From Berberis thunbergii (lineage: Eukaryota > Streptophyta > Magnoliopsida > Ranunculales > Berberidaceae), in contig QNQO01000509.1 in the NCBI GenBank assembly GCA_003290165.1, positions 186,001-250,000 on the forward strand: 64,000 bases of DNA, written 5' to 3'. Position numbers and translations under genes: made by a program. Shown piece by piece: positions 35,527-46,777 of the stretch. Numbering within the stretch: the stretch's first letter is position 1; each line of letters begins with the position of its first letter. The notes under the pieces are model-generated. The model saw only the letters and a program-made list of their open reading frames with translations, did no database searches and was not told where the DNA came from.

Positions 35527-37960
35527 AAATTATGACATGCATTAGATGTAAAAATAGTTGTCAATTGGAATTCAATTTAAAAAAAGATTAAAAAAAATAA
35601 GTGATGAAGATCTCAACATAGAAATAAAACCAAAATAGAGATTTGACACTAAATCAACAAACCTGTCCAGAAACAATAACAGTGATCTTCTTAGTTACCA
35701 AAAACCAACAAATATGGTAAAATAACTCGAAGCAGCTTTTGCTAGATCAAACAATTCAAGAACCCTAACAGGGAAAGTTTATGTTTCATTGAAAACTTGA
35801 AAAGCAAAGGCGAACGCTTTCAATACCTAAGATTGGATTTTTATATCCAAGCCATAACACCAAGTTAATCTCATCCACCCTAAAATATCAAAAATGCAAA
35901 AGTATCCTTTCTATAAAGAAGTCAAATACTTTAGTATCTATATTGCTCAAACAAACGGTAAAAGTCTAGCCTATCAAATATTGTATTTCATAAATCTCTT
36001 CAAGCATTGACGTAGATAGAAAATTTTCCTATGAAAGCACTTCCAAATTAATAATTAGAAAAATGACAGAATAATACTAGATTTTTTTTTGTTTCATATC
36101 TAAGTCTCCAAAGAAACTAACTTACAATTTATTACCTTCTTTTAAAATCCTAGCACATGACTTTTCCTTCCCCTTTCTCCTCTCATCTTCACTAACCTTA
36201 ACCTTTTCTTATTCCCGATTCAACCACCACTGATGACCAACCCCCACCCACCCCCAATCCTTATGAAGTTAGATCCGCGCCAGTGAGTAGCCTCCGGCCA
36301 CCACCACTACTACAAACCCTAGAGTTGACCTTCTTCTTGATTCAATCACCACCAGGACCCTTAATGAAGTTATGTATGTGCCAGTGGACCACAGGCCACC
36401 AAACCATAGATTTGTAGAGCACGTGCCGCAAATTGCACATAAACAGGTAATAAATTAACAATAATCTTTTGTTATCGAGTATTTAAGTTTCAAATAGGTA
36501 TAGTAACCCTATATTCGGGATTTTATTTCCTTTAGGCTTATGCCTCGTTTAGGCTGAGGCTTTGTAGGTCTTATAGTCTGCAGAATCTCCAAAAGCAGTC
36601 TAGTGACGTGATCTTTGTATGGCATTTCTCGGCTATGAACATGTTTGCTTTCAAACACTAAGTTAAATCACTTCAACTCATTCAGACAACTTCTCTTGCT
36701 TTGGTTTATTTTACATTGTATGGTGATATTTTGTGGTACTACAACACATCATATATATGAGTATTTTGTTTTACCCTTTTGTCAGAGAAGAACCAGGTCA
36801 GGCTCCTCTGGTTCTTTTCCAGGTTAATAGAGATAAAATCCCACCCTTCGAAATGCATGTACTAGGATAACCTAGTACAGTGAAAAATTAAACACAAAAA
36901 TGGTAGATAGGAAAGTTGGTGATGGTATTGTTCTAGTATCTGTATACAATATGGAGCAGTCAGTACCTGGAAATTTTGCCACATGGACATTTAGGATGAT
37001 ATGTGAGAGAAGAATATCAAAGTCAACTTGTGCATAGTTTGAAAGCCTGCCTAGTTTGTTGAACAATTTGAAGCTAATCCCCCTTTTCTCTGACGACTAT
37101 TTAGAATTGTTGTCTTCAATAAGCGGGAAGGTTGGTGGATGTACTAAAAGGCTTCTGAATTTTGTTTGGTTTATAAAATTACAAAATCTCCTTCAAAAGT
37201 GCAACTTAAATACAACATATGAGTTCATACCTTCCTCGCGCTATACATGTTCAGTTTTTAAGACCAAATATGAAGAATATATTCACGCGATATTATTTCT
37301 GTCTCTTCACATATCTGTAAGACAAAATCATATTCAGTCTTTAAAACAAAATATTCAGTCTGTAAGAATACATATTAAGTCTTTAAGACAAAATATGAAG
37401 AGTTCTTTATCTACCTGTATCACAGTTGTAGATCAGATATATCTGCTTGCAAATCATTGCATGGGAAACTCTAAATCTACTACAGAGTTTGTGTTTGAGA
37501 GAATAATTCTAGGGGAAACAGAAAAGGGAGGGAGAGAAGCTAACATGTTGTGACAAATATCACATAACTTTTTCATTTTTTCTCACTTTTTTTTTCCACA
37601 AGACAAGAAGAATTCCAAAGCGAAATTGCAATATGTATACAAGCGTTGATATGCCCCATATGTTTTCATTCTGGCATAGGCCTCTTGAGTCTTGAATGTG
37701 ATGTGCCTACAAAAAGAGGTACGTGCATCAATAAACACAAATAAAGGGAGGAAATTCAGTTTACATAATAGTCCATGTCGGAAACATATAATAACCCATG
37801 TTGCTAACTTTGTATCTTAATTAATCATAATATGTATGGCTAAATTTCAAGCCATATTTGATGTAGTAAATCAATTACTCAAGATTGAGTGATATATACC
37901 ATACCTGTACATAAGTAAAACAAGAATTCTCCATGCTATAGCTTTATGGAATTCAAGTAG
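35527..37960. other. Intergenic, no gene recognised
   Basis: Short direct repeats only: a loose duplication around 36225-36420 (GATTCAAYCACCACYRG...), and repeated TTTAAGACAAAATATGAAGA-like phrases at 37258-37400, which keep a 165-codon frame (37056-37553) open by chance. Confidence 0.4.
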
Positions 37961-37970
37961 AAAAATGTAA

Positions 37971-38083
37971 CCTCTCTATCTCCACTCAATCCTCCAATAA
38001 ACACCCTTCCAGAATCACTGTATCACAAGAGTGATTCTTACTTTCAAGAAGATTGCAGGAGGCCTTTGAGGGAGATAAAGAGG
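37971..38083 (-). ncRNA. MIR477-like hairpin (locus B, unit 1)
   Basis: The minus-strand 5' arm from 38083 reads CCTCTTTATCTCCCTCAAAG then GCCTCC, and the 3' arm (37995 to 37971) GGAGGATTGAGTGGAGATAG then AGAGG. Pairing is continuous through CCTCT, ATCTCC, CTCAA and CCTCC, with one bulge and one small internal loop. The ATCTCCCTCAAAGGC core is miR477-like and lies on the 5' arm. Confidence 0.68.
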
Positions 38084-38177
38084 AAACACCTCAAGCTTTG
38101 AGGAACTCCCATAACCTTTCTGGGCATCACTCTCCCAGCAAAACTCAAGTCTTTACGTGTAATGACAAGTGAGCTTT

Positions 38178-38263
38178 GGCCATCCCTCTCCGGCTCCCAA
38201 TACTAAGAGCTTTCTTGTTAAACCATTAAAGCTAAGAGGATTGGAAACCTTTGAGGGAGGTCC
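38178..38263 (-). ncRNA. MIR477-like hairpin (locus B, unit 2)
   Basis: The 5' arm (38263 to 38240) GGACCTCCCTCAAAGGTTTC then CAAT pairs with the 3' arm (38201 to 38178) ATTGGGAGCCGGAGAGGGAT then GGCC at 19 of 24 positions including G-U pairs, without bulges. Confidence 0.7.
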
Positions 38264-38390
38264 AGAGCTTCCTCAATCAGTATGTATTTGCTGGTAAGCC
38301 AAAGCTACATTCATGCTTCAATGGTGTTTATAGAGAACCATCTCTCCCAACCAAACACAAGCATCTATATATGTTATGAGAAGTAAGCTT

Positions 38391-38481
38391 TGATCCAACC
38401 TCGCCTGCTCCTAGTACTGAGAGCTTTCCATGTTAACAAACATTAAGCCCAGAGGAGCAGAAGCCTTTGAGGGAGGTCTAT
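38391..38481 (-). ncRNA. MIR477-like hairpin (locus B, unit 3)
   Basis: The 5' arm carries GACCTCCCTCAAAGGCTTCT followed by GCTCCT; the loop-side 7 bases TGCTCCT pair fully with AGGAGCA, but the middle is asymmetric. Unit 3 and unit 2, with their flanks (AGCTTCCTC and TCAATGG upstream), form a tandem duplication of about 215 bp. Confidence 0.55.
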
Positions 38482-38556
38482 AGCTTCCTCCATCAATCTA
38501 TACTTACTTCTTTCTGGCTAATTGTCTGACTGATAAGGTCTACATGCCTCAATGGG

Positions 38557-38567
38557 TTTATATAGGG
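38557..38567 (-). promoter_or_regulatory. TATA box of MIR477-like locus B
   Basis: Minus strand reads CCTATATAAACC about 80 bases upstream of unit 3. A decayed copy (CTCTATAAACACC, about 38325-38338) lies in the same position before unit 2. Confidence 0.45.
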
Positions 38568-38816
38568 ATGGTCTATATGAGTGCATGGCAGGTATCATAG
38601 AATAATTACTATCCACATTGTCTTTATTGTTGCTCATAAATATATTCTCGATTGCATTTGTTCCCAAACAATTAGATAGTGTTTGATTCGCACAAAAAGA
38701 TTTATCAAATTTTGTAAAAGGGGCGAGACTTTAGTCAGTTCATACCAGCCAAAAAAATTCGACGTGTCCTTTCCTGAAGTCGGATCTTATATCTCAATAT
38801 GTGTCAGTTGTCACGA

Positions 38817-39093
38817 CACTATACCAAATTGGCATTTTTGTAACAAACCCAAAAACAATATCACTTATGAGATGTACCAGTCCACCAAATAATTTTACAC
38901 ATTTTCACAAAATGATACTATTTATGGTAATACTATTCATGATAATCCAATTTATTGTATCACTTTTTTGTGAAACTGTTTTTCATATTTTTGACTGAAT
39001 TTAGTTTTGACTTGAAATTATTTGGTGGCTTATTTCAGCTCAAAAATGATATTGTTTTAGGGATTGTTACAAAAATGTCAATTTGGTGTAGTG
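38817..39093. mobile_element. CACTA-type MITE, 277 bp
   Basis: Terminal inverted repeats CACTATACCAAATTGGCATT and CACTACACCAAATTGACATT continue inward for about 45 bp, and further complementary blocks (CCACCAAATAATTT / AAATTATTTGGTGG) make the whole element a foldback. CACTA ends and a 3-bp duplication CGA (38814-38816, 39094-39096) place it in the CACTA superfamily. Confidence 0.88.
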
Positions 39094-39096
39094 CGA

Positions 39097-40490
39097 GGAC
39101 ATTGCTAGAGACTGCATCCTCAAGCTGAGTGCATTTTAAAACTGGTCATGGATACACATAGCCATGTCATTCAAAAGGACTCATTCGTTTTATAAGTATT
39201 TCATTTGACATGTCTACGAAATTTGTCTCGAAAGCTTACACATATCTCAAAGATCAATCATACAAAATGCCAATACTATAGATATAAGAACACATCTAAG
39301 GTAAGAATAAACAATGGTCAATCCATAAAATTGTACCTTAATTCAATGTTGATGTGCTTCCCCTAGCTTTTTTGTTTATTTTCTCATTTGAATTACATTT
39401 AACACCTCATTCCAGTGGGTATGTAATTAACTGCAGGAGTGAAGGTGGGGTTTGCCTTTAATCTGATTAGAACCCAACTTCTGAATGCATCACATTCAAA
39501 CGCGATCTATTTGCCGCAGGTTTTTGTTTTTCTTCTAACCAGAAGTGCAGGTTCTGATTAGAGTTTGATATTCAGTGAGCATTGAGGGAGTTGATAATCA
39601 CCAAGTGCTTAAACCCAAAGGCAGAAAACACAGACACGCCCTAAATAAGGTCCAACGAAAAACTTTACACCCAAGTAATCAGAGTCATGTTGACCATGAT
39701 ACCAAATATGAGTCTGAATCTCAAGTTGATCTAATTGTACACAGCTAGAGAAAAAATACAAGCGGAACCTGCTCCTTGACCATGGAATGGAATTCGAGTC
39801 TTTCTTGCAATATAAATTACTTGGGAAAAATGTAAATTCCACTTGAACAGTTGAACCAATTCTAGCCTCCCAAAAATAACATAAGTATAATGACCCACTG
39901 AGGAGCAATTATTCTTCAAATCTTATGATGTGAAATTTTTTGGTTTTCCTAACATGTTCTTAACAATTTTATATTGACATTCTTTGAGAATAAAGGATAA
40001 GAATCTCAATTGACTCCATCAACTTCTCAAGAGTCAAGAGAATGTTTCACACTCTCTCGAAAATTAATTTTTATTAAAGGTACAATTTTATAACCTATGA
40101 TCTCTTTGGACAAAACCTCACCACCACTAGTTCATCTGTAAATTTAGGCATTGATTCCATGGGGTATAGAGTGGTGACCAAACTTCTCTTGAAAGTTCAG
40201 TTTCTCAAGGTAATTTGAGTGGAATTTGTAAATTCCATGAGGTATATAGGTGAACTAATTCTTTATCTAATTACTTTGATACCAAACTATAACTAATTAC
40301 CAGTCAGCTTATTCTTGAGTCTGATTTGTTTGTATCTCAGTCAGATAAGTTAAGTTATTACCGCAATCGTGCTCCTTTCAAGCTTCTACTTAGATTGATT
40401 TTTACTTATTTATTCTTTGTTATTTGTTGTTATTATCATTATTATTATTATTATTAATCAAACAATTGTTTGTATGCTTTGAAGAATGCA
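39097..40490. other. Intergenic, no gene recognised
   Basis: AT-rich; a short ATT tract at 40434-40455. Confidence 0.4.
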
Positions 40491-40505
40491 TATTTTGATT
40501 GCAGG

Positions 40506-40772
40506 AAGTTTGAAGGCTCTTCGTCTCTGTCACATAACTTTCAAGAAACATTAAGAAGGAAGAATTTGAGTAAAGCTTCAGTTCCAAGTAAGTTGGGGAA
40601 GATGATGTGCAGGGCACATGACAGAGGATTACTAATGGAGTTGAGAAAAAAAGAAGATTTGGATGATATTCCTCATTTAGACATAAAATGGGTTGAATAC
40701 AGTTTAGATCCAAGCAAAACCGTGATCATATCCAAACAAACCATTCAGATTGATAGGAACAGAAAAAGTTAA
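40506..40772 (+). CDS. Possible 3'-terminal exon of an unknown protein
   Basis: After the acceptor TTTTGATTGCAG the frame gives about 88 residues rich in charged positions (SKLGKMMCRAHDRGLLMELR, KKEDLDDIPHLDIKWVEYSL, DPSKTVIISKQTIQIDRNRK) ending in TAA at 40770-40772. The composition looks like protein rather than noise, but I do not recognise the family and found no upstream exon. It could be a captured exon or a gene fragment. Confidence 0.3.
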   Translation, partial: KFEGSSSLSHNFQETLRRKNLSKASVPSKLGKMMCRAHDRGLLMELRKKEDLDDIPHLDIKWVEYSLDPSKTVIISKQTIQIDRNRKS

Positions 40773-43553
40773 TAATACCATTAAAACCCTCAAGTGATTA
40801 TCATAACTGTTACAAATCACATAGTAGTATTTTAATCTTTTCTAGTGGGGTAGATTATCCCAACCTGTTTTGAAACGGATTTTGCATTTCGTACCATATC
40901 CAGGTATACATCAAGAGTTCCTACATGCCTCGCTTGATTACAGAACAAGCTAAAATGTCTATCAGAAACTAGGGGAAAGAAGAAGTAAAATCTGATAAAA
41001 GTGTGGCCTTAAGAGAAGTGATTAAGGTTACAATGGATTTCGTACAAAATAGATTACTCCCACCAAAATGTATTAGTTACATGGTAAAAAGTATTGAAGA
41101 TTTAATCATCATTCAAAATACGCAAAATCTAAGATTCCAGATCCTGATCCTTGTCAAAGGGAATGCTTAACTCTCAGTCCAAGATCAAAATTTGCAAGCC
41201 TCTCACACTCAACGAAATAGTTCTCTATTCAGACAAGGAGTCAAGGAGAAAAGAAGAAGAAGAATACTCAAGAATGAGAAGATGAACCCATGAATCCATG
41301 AGAACAAGAGACGAGACTAGGAATGCCACTGCACTTTCTCTCATGTAACAACTACTAAGATTCCATGGAAAAATGTAGTGGATTTGCACATATCTATAGA
41401 ACAAGAGCATGATTAGGAACTCCCACTAAGAGCACCCAGGGTCCCAGATGTGTTGCCTGCCCACATGAAATATACCAATATAGGAAATGTGGGTTAATCC
41501 ACAACCAGTGCCCCTTAGTTTACACTGATAAAACGTGACAAATTGCAACTTTCCGACCGCATCACAACTACTATGGATGCTCTGATTCTCTATAGATATG
41601 GTTCAAGCCCAATGGTCGTCACCTTCAAGTTTTTGTTCGTGTCACGTGGAAGCAGATGAACTCCTATGTATGTTGATAAGATTAGTATGGAGATGCTTTA
41701 GAAATATCAAGAAACCAATATCCACAATAGCGAAAATCCATATCTTCTTTCATATCAAAGTAGGAAAGGAAGCAAAAGAAAAGCTAAACTGGCCTTCTCA
41801 ATCTACAGATGCTGTCCAGCATGTCAACAATCAGTTGTCTATTTGAAGCTCCACTTGAAATAGATAACAGAATCATCCCTGGTGGTTGGCCATTTGCTGA
41901 AGCTGTAGACTTTTATCCTCTCTAGAACTAATAGTGCATTCTAAGACCAACAGGATATGTTATCACTGACGGATCTTCTCTCTTTGCGTTAGACACTCGA
42001 AATGTTTAGGTTTTCATGTGCTATAATCGTACCCGAGGGAAAACCAAATAACTCTTTATGGGTCAAAAACTAAGGATTACTCGAATCGACAAAACCAAAA
42101 TGGAGAGGGGGTCTGGAGAGTGAGAGTATATCAGAGAGCAATAGAACTTGGGACTCAAAACCAAGAAGAGACCTTGCGTCCTCCTTTTACATGGCGGGAG
42201 AGATGAGGAAGGTTCATGATCCCATCATAACAGCATACTAAAAAGTACGATACATTATACACCATCCAACTTCACAGATATTTTGTAACCATATACACGA
42301 TGGGGCTAAGAATTTAAGAATACTGTGATTTATCATGTCTAATTGTTATTGTTATTTATTTACGGATTTTCTTTGCTAGTTGTCAAAGACAACACCTAGT
42401 CCCCCACCCATGTAAAAAATATTTGGCACATGAGCGTTTTTCATTTTGGTACATAAGCGACCAGTTGCCATATATGGGTTTCAAAATTCAAACCCAGGCA
42501 ACGATTTCTCTAAATTTCCCTACTTATCAAACTATAGGTTCACGTCTCGCTTTTCTCCATTGTAACCTCGCTCGCACAACCTCTCCTCTCTCTCAACATC
42601 TTATCTCTTTCTTGCATCCTTTTCTCTCACTCGCATTCTCTCCGTCAGCAGGCTAGCAACAATATAGGGTTTTCTTTTTTTGTGATTTTGTTGGTTAAGT
42701 TGTTGAGTTTGTGACTTGGCACTTTTTGTTTTGGCCATTCCGATTGGATGTTTAATGTTATGTTTTATAGCTATTCCATGATTGTGATGGTTCTTTAATG
42801 AATTTATGGTCATCGTTCTTACGGAGATTTATTGGAAACCTGGAATGGATCACTGATGTTTAAGCTTTATTTTTTATGTTTAAGTGACTAAAAACAAAAT
42901 TTCAGCATGAATTGGGTGATAAAACAATATCAAGGAATGTATGCAGATGAACATATAGAAAATACTGAAACATGATCGTGTTCCCAAAGTAATGGGCGGC
43001 ACCTCATACAACATAGCCTCTATTGGGAGATATCTCCACTCAAAGTAAAACCATGTGATCTGAAAAATCTCTACATGGGTGAAATGGACCACAAATCCTG
43101 TGTAGTAAGTGGGAATTTATGCCATGGGGCTAGACAATCTGAGGGCACAAATTTTTTCGATCCATTACCTTGCATTTTACAAAGCAACTTGTCCTACATC
43201 AAATAGTGGTTGATGTTCCAACTATAGATTTTTGCTTACATTAAAATGCACAGCAAGAATCATTGTTTTAATTGTCTATCCTAAATAATAGATGCATATG
43301 GGTTATCAATATCTAGAAAGCTGATGCTTGTGGTCTTTGAACTAAAGATTATGTAGGCTCCATCAGAAAATTGATTCTAACACAATATAGGAATGCATTC
43401 TCATAATCTATCTTAAATAATAAACTGATGGGGTTCATTACCTGGAGGCGCATTAAGAATCAAATATAAGGATGAACATAGATAATGGAAGAACTGCATG
43501 TTGTTGCGAGATTCCATAAGCTTTACTTGCAAGGAGTATTGGATGCATCTATC
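40773..43553. other. Intergenic, no gene recognised
   Basis: Several ORFs up to about 82 codons without motifs. No repeat boundaries seen. Confidence 0.35.
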
Positions 43554-43561
43554 TATATAAA
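43554..43561 (+). promoter_or_regulatory. TATA box of MIR477-like locus C
   Basis: CTATATAAAT about 95 bases upstream of the hairpin at 43656. Confidence 0.45.
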
Positions 43562-43655
43562 TTCATGAAGGTGTATAAACTGAGAATGCCAAGTTGAAAG
43601 GACTACCATGGAGATCAGAAGATAACTCATAACTGCAGAACAAGCCTGAGATGTT

Positions 43656-43759
43656 CCCTGTGTATCTCCCTCAAAGGCCTCCAATAATCACTGTTGGAAA
43701 AATCACTTTCTTTGATTCACTAGAGTTTTTTGGAGGCTGGAGGAGGGTGATACAGAGGG
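43656..43759 (+). ncRNA. MIR477-like hairpin (locus C)
   Basis: The 5' arm 43661-43684 TGTATCTCCCTCAAAGGCCT then CCAA pairs with 43730-43754 TTGGAGGCTGGAGGAGGGTG then ATACA with one bulge and about four mismatches. Outer bases CCCTG/AGAGGG extend the stem. The TATCTCCCTCAAAGGCCTCC core is the same as in unit 1 of locus B; again it is on the 5' arm. Confidence 0.7.
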
Positions 43760-43986
43760 TGCCCCTCTTCTCAAAGCAACATGCTCTCCTTCTGGATCAA
43801 AATTTCTATTAGGTAACTCATTCAACTCAGCTCATTTTTCTTGAAATATTCAGTTGAATCTAACATGGCATAACTGCATATGTTACTGATTTAAAAGACT
43901 TCATGACTTACACATAGAAAATTACTCATCTACTAACTAGAATTCATCAGTCCACCTCCTGAATAGAGCAAATAAGTAGTCCTGAA

Positions 43987-46777
43987 CTATGATGAGCAAA
44001 CCACTCTGAATGCACATCCTGCTGCCTTTCTGAATATGTTACCCATTGCATGAATATCACAGCTCCTACCTTCCTCTAAACTAAGATTACCAGCTGGTCC
44101 TACCCCTAAGAAGTCAACAGTCATTTTTTGACTTCCTCCAGTAAAACCTCCATCCAGCGAGTCAGCAGCTTCTCCAATTTCTGAATGAACTATTAGAGGA
44201 GAATCAGCAAATCCACCCTGAATAACAGCAGAACCAGGCCTAGAACCCATGTTATGGGCCCTTCCAAGTTCTTACTAAACAAATTCTGATTTGCCAAATA
44301 TAAGCCAGTGGTCATTGCTTGATTAACTATGGAAGGGGCCTCGTGTAGTGACCCATTTGAGCTCAATGCGCTGGATGAGTAGCCCATGAATCCTCTGAGG
44401 AGAATCGGAGATATTGAACTATTACTTAGCTTCGTACCCATCTCTGCAGCTTTTTGTAACAAAGCTGTCGCAGACATGTAAGGAGAGCCCGTTGCGGTTT
44501 AAGCATTGTTCAACACATTTACATAGTTCACACCGAATGAAGAGGCCCTTGATGCATTCAGAATGAAAATAGCATGCATCTGAACAGCTAGAGAATGGCA
44601 TACCAGGAGAACCCAAAGACAAGGACCTCATAGGATCATTGGCATTCTGATTTGACGCGGCTAAATTCACCATGGTATTTGTATTTGAACAGGTACCAGT
44701 GGCATGCAACGAAAAAGAAAATAACTCTTGAGCTCGAGGGCCCTGTAACATTCCTCCTATTGGAACAAGGGTCTGATTTACCTTGTAATTCTCTGTGGCC
44801 AAAGCGTCGCAAAAGGCTCTATGAGTACAAAGCTGTCCTTCCTGTGCATAATGGAGATATGGTCACAAAAAGTCATCAAAATATTACGAAAGCAAAAAAA
44901 GGTAATTATGAAAGATAGAAATGCAGTTCACAAATTGTCGAAAGGTACATCTAGATACAATACCTTGAAAAAATGGTTCCGCAATCACAACGATATTCTC
45001 CCATGCCACAGATCTTCGAGTGTGCTTTCCAGTCTGACTGAACTGCATACCGCTTCGAGCATTTGTCACACTTCCATTTTCTCTCTCCATGCTTCCTACT
45101 GAAATGCTTCTTTATGCCAGTCAGGTCACCTAGAGCACGACTTGAGTCATGGTGTATGCAACTTGGTTCTGGACAAACATAAACCCGCTTCCTAACCTCC
45201 ATAGTAGGCTTCTGCTTCATTTTCCATGGAAGTTTATGCCCTCTTCTATGAAGTTGAAGGTTCTGATCCCTCTGGAAGCCTTTATGGCATACCTCACATA
45301 CGTATCTGTCAGTCGCCATGAGCGTCCTTGGTGACAAAGCTATAACTTCGACATTTTGATATGAAAAGTCACAACCATCAGGACACATAAACAGTTGATG
45401 ACTACAAGCTTTCAGAGCTTGGTCATTCAAGTAAAAGGACTCAAATTAGACATTCTGTTACAAACTGTATTTATATGATCACTAGCTTAGTCGGTCTGTT
45501 TAATAGATTCAGCACAGGAAAAACCATTAGCATAAGTAATTGTTCTGAACTGAGTAACTAGGCCACAACCATCTCGCGTGCATAATCTACGATAGGTAAA
45601 AGTAAAAACTGTGTTCCTTAGAGTTTGTAAAGGTACATGATGTACCATCAGTTGATTCCTATTAAAGATCACAAGCACAACGATACTTCCAGTTAAATAT
45701 TTTCTCAAAAAACCTAAATGATTAACAAAAATCCTAATTAATTATAGTATTTCAAAGCTTTTATAAAGATATTGAATGCGTATAATCAAATTCAACCAGC
45801 CAGGTCCAGTGTGACTTCACACTAGTACATGTTGGGGTGACTCTTAACAAGATATATTCATACAAACTAGGGGTGGGCAATGTCGGTTCGGTTCGGTTCG
45901 GTTTTGAGCCCCAAACCGATTTCGAACAGATTTAATTCGGTTTGTCCAAAACCCAAACCGAAACCGAATTTTGTATTTGTAAACCGATGAATTCGGTTGA
46001 ACCGAATTTCGGATCGGTTCAGTTCGGTTGGACCGAAATTTCAGGCTCAAGCATTTGAAAGACTTTCATTAAAACATGTCCAATTTTTTTACAGGTCCAA
46101 TTTTTTTATAGACTCAATTTTTAGCCCAAAATTGAAAACTTTGAGAGAATGAGGTGATTTAGTGCAACAGGGTGTATTGCAATGCATTTGTTGCATTAAT
46201 CAAGTATTGACACCTACTTTTTATTTAGTTATTTATATATATTTAATTAATCGGTCGGTTCGTTCGGTTATAAATCGGTCGGTTCAAAACCGCAAACCGA
46301 TTTTGAACCGTTTATAATCGGTTCGGTTCGGTTTAAATTATTTTCTTTCTACTCATATTTCGGTTCGATTACCGAACCGAATTTGAAAATCGGTTCGGTC
46401 GGTTAACCGAATTTAAATCGGTTTTTGCCCACCCCTAATACAAACAAAGTCATGGTTGATTCAAGAAGTTGTGAAATCATTTGCAAGTGTATATATTTTG
46501 ATTTATTGAGTGAGATTTGGTACTGATGCCTCAAAAAGATATGCAGATCAAAGCAAAATAATCTTACAAAACTGTAGAACCCAAAATAGCAATGCTAGAT
46601 TTTCTTGCCTGGTTTTCCTGGATGACTGTGTTTCTTCTTTGACATCATGGGGTTGGAAAGAGAATTGTTGCCACCAGCTCCCAGCGCACAACTCCCATTG
46701 GAGGATTGTTGCAGAATGGTGTTTGGGAGATGCTCTTCTTCGTTTTCTTCATCGAAATCTTCCTTGAAGTTGGACAT
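43987..46777 (-). pseudogene. INDETERMINATE-domain (IDD) C2H2 zinc-finger transcription factor, disrupted
   Basis: Exon 1 (46777-~46608) codes an acidic N-terminus and a basic KKKHSHPGKPG; the donor would be a GC type (CAG|GCAAGA). Exon 2 (~45352-44964) codes AEVIALSPRTLMATDRYVCE, the IDD signature and fingers 1-3 (CEVCHKGFQRDQNLQLHRRG, CPEPSC..HDSSRALGDLTG, CDKCSKRYAVQSDWKAH) and half of finger 4. Exon 3 (44841-43987) completes finger 4 and the tail with MSATALLQKAAEMG and TVDFLGVG, both typical of IDD C-termini. Defects: a one-base deletion at about 44825 inside finger 4, a TAA just before SPYMSATALLQ with a frame change, another frame change at about 44250, and no clear AG at the exon 2 acceptor. 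IDD proteins act in the nucleus with GRAS partners. This copy cannot make the full protein unless these are assembly errors; fingers 1-3 are intact. Confidence 0.82.
45868..46437. mobile_element. hAT MITE in IDD intron 1
   Basis: 570 bp with TAGGGGTGGGCAA / TTGCCCACCCCTA inverted ends and subterminal GGTTCGGTTCGG clusters. An 8-bp duplication ATACAAAC flanks it (45860-45867 and 46438-46445), identifying hAT. No transposase. Confidence 0.95.

Noticed and set aside
37056..37553. 165-residue plus-strand ORF
   Set aside because: Repetitive phrases and no recognisable domain or splice context; judged chance.
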